A stretch of 55,298 nucleotides of DNA from a virus: positions 1 to 55,298 of IMG/VR virus record IMGVR_UViG_3300046167_000533. One strand, written 5' to 3'. The notes below the pieces were generated by a model. That model was not told where the DNA came from and made no database searches. It saw only the letters and a program-made list of their open reading frames with translations. This document shows positions 41,499 through 48,824 of this stretch, one piece after another. Each line of letters begins with the position of its first letter. Position 1 is the stretch's first letter. A program made the position numbers and the translations under genes.

Positions 41499-41687
41499 TC
41501 AAGAGGCGCTGGGCTTTGGATTCCAAAAACCGATGTCCTCGCTGAAATGCGACTCAGCAAATATATTAGCATCGCTAATATCGTCAGCCAAGTTTAAGAC
41601 GTCCACGGACTGAGGCCGTGCCTCCGCGTGATCGATTACTGAATCCAGTAGAGACCAACGCTCTACGTTGAGATTAAGTTCTTTCAT
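41499..41687 (-). CDS. Small acidic protein with an operator inside its gene (62 aa)
   Basis: Start at 41687 with AGGAG upstream (KELNLNVERWSLLDSVIDHAEARPQSVDVLNLADDISDANIFAESHF). Acidic, single domain. Codons for the DISDANIF part are the O9 palindrome, so this coding region also serves as promoter for the next gene. Modest confidence that it is translated. Confidence 0.45.
   Translation of the reverse strand: MKELNLNVERWSLLDSVIDHAEARPQSVDVLNLADDISDANIFAESHFSEDIGFWNPKPSAS
41563..41581 (-). promoter_or_regulatory. Operator/promoter O9 for the 40594-41391 gene
   Basis: Perfect ATATTAGC-ATC-GCTAATAT. Leftward: TTGGCT, 17 bp, TAATAT. Lies within a small upstream reading frame, leaving a leader of about 165 bases. 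Confidence 0.75.
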
Positions 41688-41711
41688 ATGATTGCTCCTA
41701 CGCAATTGAGA

Positions 41712-41948
41712 TTAACGGGAATGATAGTCGTGCAGATCCACTGCGGCTGAGACGCCAGTGTGGTCTTCCAGATCGTCGACATCGGACTCAATATCCATGA
41801 GCAGCAATGTCATGATACCTAGCATTACGTCGCTAGGATTTTCTTTTGCATACGTTGCAGCGCGTTCTGCGTACGGACGAGCTGCGCTGATGTATGCATC
41901 TTTGCGTGCGAACACACGGCTCGCGGTAGCTTTGAGGTTACTAATCAA
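41712..41948 (-). CDS. Small hypothetical protein (78 aa, TTG start likely)
   Basis: A GGAGG lies eight bases before TTG at 41948, so that codon is preferred over the ATG at 41963, which itself forms the ribosome site. Helical, amphipathic (NLKATASRVFARKDAYISAARPYAERAATYAKENPSDVMLGIMTLLLMDIESD), with a short hydrophobic patch. Overlaps the preceding stop (TTGATTAG). Function unknown. Confidence 0.45.
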   Translation of the reverse strand: MISNLKATASRVFARKDAYISAARPYAERAATYAKENPSDVMLGIMTLLLMDIESDVDDLEDHTGVSAAVDLHDYHSR

Positions 41949-42228
41949 GGGTGATACCTCCATTGGTTTTGTAAGAAAGATAGGTCTCTTCGTGATCGAG
42001 GCGTCCTATCCGTGGGACTACATCTGTAGTCAAGAAAGAAGGTGCGAACGGGTGGAGATCGTCTTGGTCTTGGACGCAGAGATATGCGTCGTTCCACTCG
42101 TTATGCAGACAGATGAGGTTGCCGTGCGGTAGATCGGACGAGTACATCATTTCGCGATTGAAGTGGTTGTTGAGCATCGCGAGTACCAACACGATGAAAA
42201 TTATAGAAGCGGTGAGAATACGGGTCAT
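41941..42228 (-). CDS. Membrane-anchored or exported small protein (95 aa)
   Basis: Residues 4-20 are a hydrophobic helix (ILTASIIFIVLVLAMLNN) after a short positive start: an uncleaved signal anchor or signal peptide. The rest is soluble with two Cys (LICLHNEWNDAYLCVQD) that could form a disulfide in the periplasm. GGAGG before the ATG. No family recognised. Confidence 0.5.
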   Translation of the reverse strand: MTRILTASIIFIVLVLAMLNNHFNREMMYSSDLPHGNLICLHNEWNDAYLCVQDQDDLHPFAPSFLTTDVVPRIGRLDHEETYLSYKTNGGITLD

Positions 42229-42407
42229 CAGTGAACCTCCGGTTGGTGTTGTTCGGTGTCATCGGTGACAGCGTTGAACATGTAGAACATTGCGTTGCGG
42301 TAGTCTTCGTTGATCACGAACATGACACCTGCGATAACGAGTGCAGCGGTCGTGATAAGCAAAGCTCCGCATAAAAAAGCGAAGAAAATAGCGAAGAAAG
42401 TAGCCAT
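42228..42407 (-). CDS. Single-pass membrane protein (59 aa)
   Basis: Start at 42407 with GGAGG seven bases upstream. Residues 2-34 are very hydrophobic (ATFFAIFFAFLCGALLITTAALVIAGVMFVI), one or two helices, with an acidic tail. Overlaps the next gene by ATGA. First gene left of the iteron array. Confidence 0.5.
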   Translation of the reverse strand: MATFFAIFFAFLCGALLITTAALVIAGVMFVINEDYRNAMFYMFNAVTDDTEQHQPEVH

Positions 42408-42464
42408 ATGGCCCTCCAATTGATGATAGTCATTAATGACCGTGATTCGTGGTTCGCGGTCAGT

Positions 42465-42774
42465 GTGTAGCAGGAACGGGGGGTGTGTAGCAGCTTGGTA
42501 GCAGCTTTGGTAGCAGGTTCAAAACACACAAAATGTAATGAAAACAATGATGTAGCAGTGTGTAGCATGTGTAGCAGGTAAATTTGAGTTGAAGTTCGAT
42601 TTAGAAAAAAAAACGGTGTTTTTGAAAAACGATCTGAACAAGTCAAAAAAGCTGCTACACATGCTACACATAGGGTGTTTAGACCTAAGTGGTTGAATAC
42701 AAAGGAAAACTTTGTGTAGCAGAATCGGAAAAATAGCTGCTACACACCTGCTACACACTTCAAAGCTGCTACAC
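42465..42774. repeat. Iteron-like array, candidate replication origin
   Basis: Thirteen copies of a 8-9 bp unit, GTGTAGCAG or one-base variants, fill most of the non-coding gap 42408-42776. Seven direct copies lie at 42465-42577. Six more lie at 42652-42774, five of them inverted and one direct (42714). Between the clusters is an A/T-rich tract (42589-42650). Two iteron clusters around an AT-rich core recall the ori/crr pair used by P4-type primase-helicases, and this phage encodes such an enzyme. Function as origin is inferred. Confidence 0.6.
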
Positions 42775-42776
42775 AC

Positions 42777-42962
42777 CTAAATCTGTAACAGACCGCGAGC
42801 GTGATCCAAGAGCCGCGCTTCACGAACCGAGAGCTTTGTTCTCCCGAAGTACTTGTCGAAGATCTTCCAACAGGCATCTCGGAGGTAATCGTTGTCGGTT
42901 ACTTCGTGGCAGTCATCGATGCTCAAGAGCATGCGTTCTACTGGGGTGTAGAATAGTTTCAT
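42777..42962 (-). CDS. Small hypothetical protein (61 aa)
   Basis: ATG preceded by CGGAGAAAG. The product KLFYTPVERMLLSIDDCHEVTDNDYLRDACWKIFDKYFGRTKLSVREAR... is helical and charged. Its stop borders the iteron array. No motif recognised. Confidence 0.5.
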   Translation of the reverse strand: MKLFYTPVERMLLSIDDCHEVTDNDYLRDACWKIFDKYFGRTKLSVREARLLDHARGLLQI

Positions 42963-42974
42963 GGGCTTTCTCCG

Positions 42975-43163
42975 TTACAGTTTCGAGGTGTGATAGTGAT
43001 AGGCCTTGAACGACGCTTCTCGGGGATCGAACCCCATACGTAGATAGCGACGATATGCCTTACGGATTGCTGCCCGCTGGGGCGCGGATCGCGGATCGCG
43101 AGCCTCCTGGCGAGCGAGCGGCGTACGGGCGAAGTGTTGTTCGAACATGTCTGACGTGGTCAT
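42975..43163 (-). CDS. Small Arg-rich hypothetical protein (62 aa)
   Basis: AAGGAG eight bases before the ATG. Arg-rich helical sequence (ARTPLARQEARDPRSAPQRAAIRKAYRRYLRMGFDPREASFKAYHY). Overlaps the stop of the gene upstream by TGA/ATG, so coupled. Function unknown. Confidence 0.5.
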   Translation of the reverse strand: MTTSDMFEQHFARTPLARQEARDPRSAPQRAAIRKAYRRYLRMGFDPREASFKAYHYHTSKL

Positions 43164-43498
43164 TACACTTCTCCTTGCTTAGCGGCTTTGTAAGCGGCGG
43201 CCTGCTCAGCGCGTTTCTGCTGGATCAGCAGTGCAGCTTCGGTCGGTGGCAGTTGAGCGCGCATGGGCTTCGCGGATCGTGGTGCTTGGGGCGCGGCCCG
43301 TACTCGCTTCCACCCGTTGAGTAGCAGCGCGCCTTGTGCGTTGATGAACTTGATCCACTGATTAGCGTCTCTACGTGACGGGGCGTTCAGTGCCCACACG
43401 CTGCCGTTCTTTAGCTGAGCGTAGATTGTTGCACTGCCTTTACTCTTGCCGAGGGAAAGCTGTACTGGGTTACCGATAACGTTGTTCAACTGTGACAT
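43163..43498 (-). CDS. First leftward early protein (111 aa)
   Basis: Start at 43498, with AAGGAG nine bases upstream. Residues 1-60 form a compact beta-rich domain (IGNPVQLSLGKSKGSATIYAQLKNGSVWALN) and the rest is a basic Ala/Arg-rich tail. It is the first gene of the leftward arm, next to the divergent region, so it is probably among the earliest made. No operator of the dispersed family lies directly before it. Confidence 0.5.
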   Translation of the reverse strand: MSQLNNVIGNPVQLSLGKSKGSATIYAQLKNGSVWALNAPSRRDANQWIKFINAQGALLLNGWKRVRAAPQAPRSAKPMRAQLPPTEAALLIQQKRAEQAAAYKAAKQGEV

Positions 43499-43588
43499 CT
43501 CTGTCTCCTTGATTGTGATTGGACGAACCATTCATCCAATTCATAACGACACCGACGACGAGCGACGCTAGGAGCGAGGCGTTTTTCC

Positions 43589-43625
43589 GACAAGGTTCCA
43601 CAGATGAATACGGGACAAGGTTCCA
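43589..43625 (+). repeat. 12-bp direct repeat in the divergent region
   Basis: GACAAGGTTCCA occurs at 43589-43600 and 43614-43625, 25 bp apart (about 2.4 helical turns). In non-coding DNA just upstream of the terminase unit; could be a protein-binding or packaging-recognition element. Confidence 0.5.
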
Positions 43626-43637
43626 ACACTGCGGATC

Positions 43638-43669
43638 GGGGTACGGGGGGCGCGATGGGCCAAGGGGGG
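43638..43669 (+). other. G-quadruplex motif next to an A/T-rich tract
   Basis: Four G runs of 4, 6, 3 and 6 separated by 3, 6 and 4 bases satisfy the G4 pattern. It is followed about 25 bases later by a run of A7/T6/A3/T7 (43697-43728) of strong bending or melting potential. It lies in the 295-bp gap 43499-43793 between the divergent arms, which otherwise holds no supported gene. It may serve replication, packaging or transcription. Confidence 0.55.
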
Positions 43670-43765
43670 AGATAGTCCGTGAGCGATACAGACGTAAAAA
43701 TGAAAAAAATTTTTTGAAATTTTTTTGCAGGAACATGCAGTTAAGCGTGTATGCTCCGGTCCGTA

Positions 43766-43784
43766 TTAATAGTGACGCTAATAT
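43766..43784 (+). promoter_or_regulatory. Operator/promoter O10 for the HNH gene
   Basis: Right arm GCTAATAT is perfect; the left arm (TTAATAGT) is degenerate. The -10 TAATAT ends nine bases before the ATG at 43794, so transcription would begin almost at the start codon. No good -35. Confidence 0.55.
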
Positions 43785-43793
43785 TCATACGTT

Positions 43794-44264
43794 ATGCCAG
43801 CAACCACTCTCGTATGTTCAGGCTGCGGTTCCGCAAAGCCAAAAAAGGAATTTGAGCGCAACCGAGTTCAGTGCCAGGCGTGTCGCACGACCGCAGCCCA
43901 AAAACGCATATCCGCGAGCTACAAATCGTACTTGCGGAACCTCTATTCAAAATCCAAGAACTCCAACAAACGCGATCCCCGAGCCGCGAACCGTGATTGG
44001 CACATAACGTATGAAGATTTAGTTGCGAAGTGGACTGAGCAAGGTGGGCGCTGCGCGCTTTCCGGTGTATACCTAACGCATCACGTTGATGGCTCTGGTG
44101 TAAAAGACAACAACGCGTCAATCGACAGGATTTCACAAGAAGTTGGCTACACCGCTGCAAACACGCAGCTGGTTTGTTATCGCGTCAACATAATGAAGCA
44201 CAATTTGCCTGAAGATATGTTCTTTTGGTGGATCAAGACCATCGGTGATTTCACTTGTGATTAA
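43794..44264 (+). CDS. HNH endonuclease
   Basis: 156 residues. Zinc-ribbon-like CSGCG...CQAC near the N-terminus (8-11, 27-30), then the HNH core WTEQGGRCALSGVYLTHH...NASIDRISQEVGYTAANTQLVCYRVNIMKH. The fused order GGRCxLSG...ASIDRIxxxxGY...N is that of the phage/bacterial HNH family. Phages often place an HNH gene beside terminase, where it helps packaging cleavage; that is likely here. It heads the rightward arm and would have almost no leader on its mRNA. Confidence 0.75.
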   Translation: MPATTLVCSGCGSAKPKKEFERNRVQCQACRTTAAQKRISASYKSYLRNLYSKSKNSNKRDPRAANRDWHITYEDLVAKWTEQGGRCALSGVYLTHHVDGSGVKDNNASIDRISQEVGYTAANTQLVCYRVNIMKHNLPEDMFFWWIKTIGDFTCD

Positions 44265-44283
44265 ATATTAGTGACGCTAATAT
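44265..44283 (+). promoter_or_regulatory. Operator/promoter O11 for the terminase-portal operon
   Basis: ATATTAGT-GAC-GCTAATAT with TTGTGA, 17 bp, TAATAT. The -10 ends six bases before the ATG at 44290, so the predicted mRNA is leaderless. Confidence 0.75.
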
Positions 44284-44289
44284 GCCGGA

Positions 44290-44556
44290 ATGAGCGAAGT
44301 AGAAGTCATCACTATTGAAGGTCTTGACGCCGCAATCATCGGGTCAACCATTCGCGATGGCCGTGAAGTCCTCGCATATGACATCGACAAAGCTGTCGAA
44401 ATACTTGTGTCCCACGGGTACTCCGAGGAGTACGCGGAAGAATGGATCACGGAGATGTGTTCGAACGAGTTCGACGGATCACCTGCATTTGTGTATGTAA
44501 ATGAAGAACCAGAGTTTCATGGAACAGGCACCCCAATCGGAGTCACAGTCCACTGA
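44290..44556 (+). CDS. Small acidic hypothetical protein (88 aa), probably leaderless mRNA
   Basis: Acidic alpha/beta protein (VEVITIEGLDAAIIGSTIRDGREVLAYDIDKAVEILVSHGYSEEYAEEWITEM...). No family firmly known. It starts at or within a base of the predicted transcription start from O11, and overlaps the terminase small subunit by up to 56 bases. First gene of the packaging operon. Confidence 0.6.
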   Translation: MSEVEVITIEGLDAAIIGSTIRDGREVLAYDIDKAVEILVSHGYSEEYAEEWITEMCSNEFDGSPAFVYVNEEPEFHGTGTPIGVTVH

Positions 44557-45034
44557 CTTAGTGAGCGAACATACGGAGTTTCAATCGCACCTGCCCTACA
44601 TGGGCCTGACGCGCGGTTCACTGACCATGCAGCAGGAAAAGCTGGTCTCGCTTATCAGTTCAGGAATGACGATCGCGGCCGCAGGTCGCGGCGCTGGGTA
44701 CTCTTCGCCCCAAGCAACCTACGAAGCCGCAAAACGGCCCTCTGTGGCACAAGCCATCGAGTATTTCCGTCAAGAAATGCGTGAAGAGGTGAAGTTTACC
44801 AATCAGCACGCGCACATGATGTACATGGAGGCGTACAACTCGTCGGCAAACGCCACCGAGATGAAAAACACCACCGATTCCCTGGTCAAGCTGCACGGTT
44901 TGGCCGCGCCGGAAAACGCCACGCAGGTAAACATCAGCATCAACGGCACCAAGCAGCTAGAGCGCATGAGTGACGAGGATCTGCTGAAGATTGCAGGTAA
45001 GGATCTGGACTACCTCGAACCTAAGAGCGATTAA
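44501..45034 (+). CDS. terS: Terminase small subunit
   Basis: 177 residues from the first ATG, or 171 from ATG 44519; neither has a strong ribosome site. MTMQQEKLVSLISSGMTIAAAGRGAGYSSPQATYEAAKRPSVAQAIEYFRQE is a helix-turn-helix DNA-recognition region of small terminases. A central helical part follows, then a C-terminal tail (ERMSDEDLLKIAGKDLD) that would contact the large subunit. Immediately upstream of terL with stop/start overlap. Confidence 0.75.
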   Translation: MKNQSFMEQAPQSESQSTDLVSEHTEFQSHLPYMGLTRGSLTMQQEKLVSLISSGMTIAAAGRGAGYSSPQATYEAAKRPSVAQAIEYFRQEMREEVKFTNQHAHMMYMEAYNSSANATEMKNTTDSLVKLHGLAAPENATQVNISINGTKQLERMSDEDLLKIAGKDLDYLEPKSD

Positions 45035-46677
45035 TGACAGATGTCATAAAGATCGAATGCGTACGCTGCAAAGCGTCTCATCCCGAGACTTTGTACTCGG
45101 GAGACGACCGTCTCTGCGTGTACTGCAAATCTGATATCGCGGAGCAAGAACCGCAGCCCGCGAGCCCCGAACCGGAGGTCGAGCAGGAATCCACTGTCGA
45201 AGAGAAGGCACGCGCGGAACTTGCTCTACGGTTCCTGACTCGTCGTAAGTTACTGCCTTTCGTCGAGCGGTTTAACCCAGATTATCAAGCCGGTTGGGTA
45301 CATAAGGACATATGTAAACGATTAGAGGAGTTTTCCCGAGATGTTGCAGCAAAGAAGTCGCCTCGACTCATGCTCTTCATGCCCCCACGGCACGGTAAGA
45401 GCACGCTTGCATCGGTTGGATTCCCAGCTTGGCACCTTGGGCGACATCCTGAGCATGAGTTTATTAGTTGTTCTTACTCGGGTTCACTCGCAATGGGCTT
45501 CAGCCGCAAGGTTCGTGGCCTCCTTCGCGAGGAAGGATATAAGTCTGCCTTCAAGACCCGCCTCGACCCTCAGTCTCAGTCTGCTGAAGCGTGGCTTACT
45601 ACTGTTGGTGGTGGTTACGTTGCTGCCGGCGTGGGCGGCGGTATTACTGGTAAAGGGGCTCACATCCTCGTTATTGACGATCCGGTAAAGAACCGAGACG
45701 ACGCGGAATCACAAAACGCGCGAGACAGTGCCTGGGACTGGTATACGTCAACCGCTTACACACGTCTCGCGCCAGGCGGGGGCGTGTTGGTAATTCTGAC
45801 GCGCTGGCATGACGACGACTTGGCGGGTCGTCTGCTTAAAGCTGCCGCAGATAACGGCGAGCAGTGGGAAGTTGTGAACTACCCAGCCAGAGCCGAGGTG
45901 GACGAGGAGTTTCGTCAGCAGGGTGAAGCCCTCCACCGCGAGCGATACGACGAAGAAGCGCTCGCACGGATTGAAAAAGCGGTTGGGCCCAGAGACTGGT
46001 CAGCACTGTACCAGCAGAACCCCGTAGCCGATGACGGTGACTACTTCACCAGAGACATGATCCAGTACTACGACCGCGACGAGGTCGACGAGGATCGCAT
46101 GCGTTACTACTGCGCGTGGGACTTGGCGATCGGTAAGAACGACCGGAACGACTACACAGTCGGAATTGTCGTTGGCGTCGACGAGTACGACCAGATGTTC
46201 GTTATGGACATGGTGCGCGGACGGTTTGACGGCTTTGAACTGGTTGAGCAGATCCTCGATCTGTACGAATCGTGGAAGCCGTCGATCATCGGGATTGAGA
46301 AAGGACACATCGAGATGGCGCTCGGGCCGTTCCTAGAAAAGCGCGTCCGTGAGCGTGGGCTCTACGAGGCGTATTTCAAAGATTTGAAAACTGGCCGCAG
46401 GGACAAGGAGGCACGCGCCAGAGCAATCCAAGGCCGGATGCAACAGGGCATGGTCTTCCTGCCCAGAGATGAGGAATTTACTGGGCCATTAGTCGCAGAA
46501 CTTCTGCGCTTCCCGAATGGGGTCCACGACGACCAAGTAGATGCCTTGGCTTGGATCGGTCTGATGATGACCGAGTTCAGCACCTTCGTAGAGAAGATTG
46601 AACACGTCCCAAGCTGGAGAGACCGGCTCCCTGGATTACTTAAGGGCGAACGCAATAAATCAGCAATGAGCGCATAA
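45034..46677 (+). CDS. terL: Terminase large subunit
   Basis: 547 residues. An unusual N-terminal zinc-ribbon-like CVRCK...CVYCK (about 4-30) precedes the motor. Walker A PPRHGKST (117-124), Walker B HILVIDDP (about 210-217), coupling TRWHDDD (about 256-262). Nuclease: CAWDLAIGKNDRNDYTVG (first Asp about 362), IGIEKG, and GVHDDQVDALAW (about 496-507). All ATPase and RNase H-like nuclease residues are present. It packages DNA into the prohead; family type suggests headful or cos packaging cannot be told from sequence alone. Confidence 0.93.
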   Translation: MTDVIKIECVRCKASHPETLYSGDDRLCVYCKSDIAEQEPQPASPEPEVEQESTVEEKARAELALRFLTRRKLLPFVERFNPDYQAGWVHKDICKRLEEFSRDVAAKKSPRLMLFMPPRHGKSTLASVGFPAWHLGRHPEHEFISCSYSGSLAMGFSRKVRGLLREEGYKSAFKTRLDPQSQSAEAWLTTVGGGYVAAGVGGGITGKGAHILVIDDPVKNRDDAESQNARDSAWDWYTSTAYTRLAPGGGVLVILTRWHDDDLAGRLLKAAADNGEQWEVVNYPARAEVDEEFRQQGEALHRERYDEEALARIEKAVGPRDWSALYQQNPVADDGDYFTRDMIQYYDRDEVDEDRMRYYCAWDLAIGKNDRNDYTVGIVVGVDEYDQMFVMDMVRGRFDGFELVEQILDLYESWKPSIIGIEKGHIEMALGPFLEKRVRERGLYEAYFKDLKTGRRDKEARARAIQGRMQQGMVFLPRDEEFTGPLVAELLRFPNGVHDDQVDALAWIGLMMTEFSTFVEKIEHVPSWRDRLPGLLKGERNKSAMSA

Positions 46678-46679
46678 CG

Positions 46680-48815
46680 ATGGCTAAGACACGAAAGATT
46701 GACCCCGCAAAAGAAGAAGAGATTACACGCACCCAGTGGGCGCGTTATGAACGCGCTCGGGATAACGGCCACCTCGATTACGTGGAGATGGCACTCAAAT
46801 GCGACGAGTATTACCAAGGCGACCAGTGGGACCCAGATGATCAGGCTGTGCTTGAGAATGAGGGCCGCCCTGCTCTCACGATTAATACTATTTTGCCGAC
46901 CATTAATACAATTCTGGGCGAACAGTCGACTCGCCGCGCAGACATTAAGTTCAAGCCCCGTCGCGGCGGCGACGAAGAAGTAGCACACACGCTGTCCAAG
47001 CTGTACATGCAGATTGCTGACAGCAACAAGCTGGACTGGGTCGAACAGCAAGTCTTCAGTGACGGCCTGATTATGGACGGTCGCGGATACTTTGACGTTC
47101 GCATGGACTTCAGCGATCACGTTGAAGGTGAGATCCGCATCACGGCTAAAGACCCACTGGACATTCTTATCGACCCAGATGCTAAGGACGCCGACCCAAA
47201 GACTTGGAACGAGGTGTTTGAGTCTAAGTGGATGACGCTCGACGAGATCGAGGAGCTATATGGCGAGGACAAGGCGGAGCGCCTGCTGTTCGTCGCTGAG
47301 AACGGTATGAGCTTCGGCCCTGATTCGGTCGAATATCAGGAAACCCGCTTCGGTGATACCGAAACAAACGACGATTACTTCGGCGCAGGCGTCCCTGGGG
47401 ACGAGGAGTACCGTAACGTTAAGGCACTGCGCGTCGTCGAGCGCCAACACAAGAAGCTGCACCGTGCATCTTTCTTCGTCGACCGACTGACTGGCGACCA
47501 AAGGCAGTGCCCTTCCGAGTGGGGCGAGGCGAAATGTAAAAAATTCGCCAAGAAATACGATATGGAGCTCATATCCAAGGTCATCCGCAAGGTTCGGTGG
47601 ACTGTTACGTGCGATCAGGTGGTCTTACACGACGACTGGTCTCCCTATGACCAGCTGACCATCGTCCCGTTCTTCTGCTATTTCCGTAGAGGGCGTCCGT
47701 TTGGCGCAATCCGCAACCTGTTGTCCCCACAGGAGCAGCTGAACAAGATCGCGAGCCAAGAACTGCACATCGTGAACACCACCGCGAACAGCGGATGGAT
47801 GGTTGAGAGCGGATCGCTCGTTGGTATGACGGCCGATGACCTCGAAGAGCACGGCGCAGAGACCGGATTGGTGCTTGAGTACAATCGAGGAACGAATCCC
47901 CCATCGAAAATACAAGCCAATCAGATCCCTACTGGCCTCGATCGTATTGCACAGAAAGCAGCAGCGAATATTCAGGCCATTTCGGGCATCAACGACTCAA
48001 TGTTAGGCACAGATAGTGCTGAAGTGTCTGGAATTGCTATCCAAGCTAAGCAAAATCGCGGCGCAATCATGATTCAGGTGCCTTTGGATAACTTAGCGAA
48101 GGCTAGACAGTACCTAGCAGAGAAGATCCTGAACCTGATCCAGACTTTCTACACCGAAGAGCGCGTTATTCAGGTCACAAACGAAGAAGACCCGCTACAG
48201 CCGCGTGAGCCACTGGTTTTGAACACAATGTCGCCCGAGGGAGACATCATCAACAACCTCACGCTGGGCGAATACGACGTAATTGTCTCCACTGCCCCTG
48301 CGCGGGACAGCTTCGACGAGACTCAGTTCGCAGAAGCACTGAGTTTACGCCAAGCAGGTGTCGCAATACCTGACGACGCAATCATTCAGTACAGCCATCT
48401 AGTGAAGAAGCAGGAACTGGCCAAACGTATACGTCAAATGACCGGTCAAGAGCCACCAACACCAGAACAGGCACAGGTAATGCAGCAACAGCAGATGCTG
48501 GCGATGCAAAACCTGCAGCTGGAGACCATGAAGCTCCAAGCTGAAGTCGAAAAACTCCAGTCCGAAGCGGCTGTAAACGTCGCCAAGGTACAGGAAGTAG
48601 CGGAAGTGAATCCGCAAGCGCGTCTGGCTGAGCTACAAGCGAAGCTCCAGATGAACCAAGAGCAGCTAGCCCTCCGCAGAGAGCTTTCTGCTGCTACCAA
48701 CGAAATCCGCCAAGGGCAAAGTGAGACTACTGCCGCAGCCAAGATAGCTGCGGAGGCTATGAAGCAAGGTAGAAGCGCTACGCGCACAGCTGGACCAACC
48801 CAACCAACCCAATAG
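46680..48815 (+). CDS. Portal protein, P22-like
   Basis: 711 residues, the usual P22-portal length. The N-terminal YYQGDQWDPDDQAVLENEGRPALTINTILPTINTILGEQ is typical, with later DPLDILIDPDA and GRPFGAIRNLLSPQEQLNKIASQELHIVNTTANSGW. The C-terminal 120 residues are a Gln/Glu-rich helical barrel (QQQQMLAMQNLQLETMKLQAEVEKLQSE). It forms the dodecameric channel for DNA and connects to the adaptors at 52962-54332. Confidence 0.9.
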   Translation: MAKTRKIDPAKEEEITRTQWARYERARDNGHLDYVEMALKCDEYYQGDQWDPDDQAVLENEGRPALTINTILPTINTILGEQSTRRADIKFKPRRGGDEEVAHTLSKLYMQIADSNKLDWVEQQVFSDGLIMDGRGYFDVRMDFSDHVEGEIRITAKDPLDILIDPDAKDADPKTWNEVFESKWMTLDEIEELYGEDKAERLLFVAENGMSFGPDSVEYQETRFGDTETNDDYFGAGVPGDEEYRNVKALRVVERQHKKLHRASFFVDRLTGDQRQCPSEWGEAKCKKFAKKYDMELISKVIRKVRWTVTCDQVVLHDDWSPYDQLTIVPFFCYFRRGRPFGAIRNLLSPQEQLNKIASQELHIVNTTANSGWMVESGSLVGMTADDLEEHGAETGLVLEYNRGTNPPSKIQANQIPTGLDRIAQKAAANIQAISGINDSMLGTDSAEVSGIAIQAKQNRGAIMIQVPLDNLAKARQYLAEKILNLIQTFYTEERVIQVTNEEDPLQPREPLVLNTMSPEGDIINNLTLGEYDVIVSTAPARDSFDETQFAEALSLRQAGVAIPDDAIIQYSHLVKKQELAKRIRQMTGQEPPTPEQAQVMQQQQMLAMQNLQLETMKLQAEVEKLQSEAAVNVAKVQEVAEVNPQARLAELQAKLQMNQEQLALRRELSAATNEIRQGQSETTAAAKIAAEAMKQGRSATRTAGPTQPTQ

Positions 48816-48824
48816 GACTTTGAT

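Noticed and set aside
42314-42776. Two reading frames on the minus strand across the iteron array
   Set aside because: Composition follows the DNA repeats (Cys/Ser/Val runs), no ribosome site, and no sensible protein pattern.
43519-44007. Rightward frame overlapping the HNH gene
   Set aside because: Runs through the G4 and A/T tract with low-complexity translation; the HNH frame is clearly the real one.
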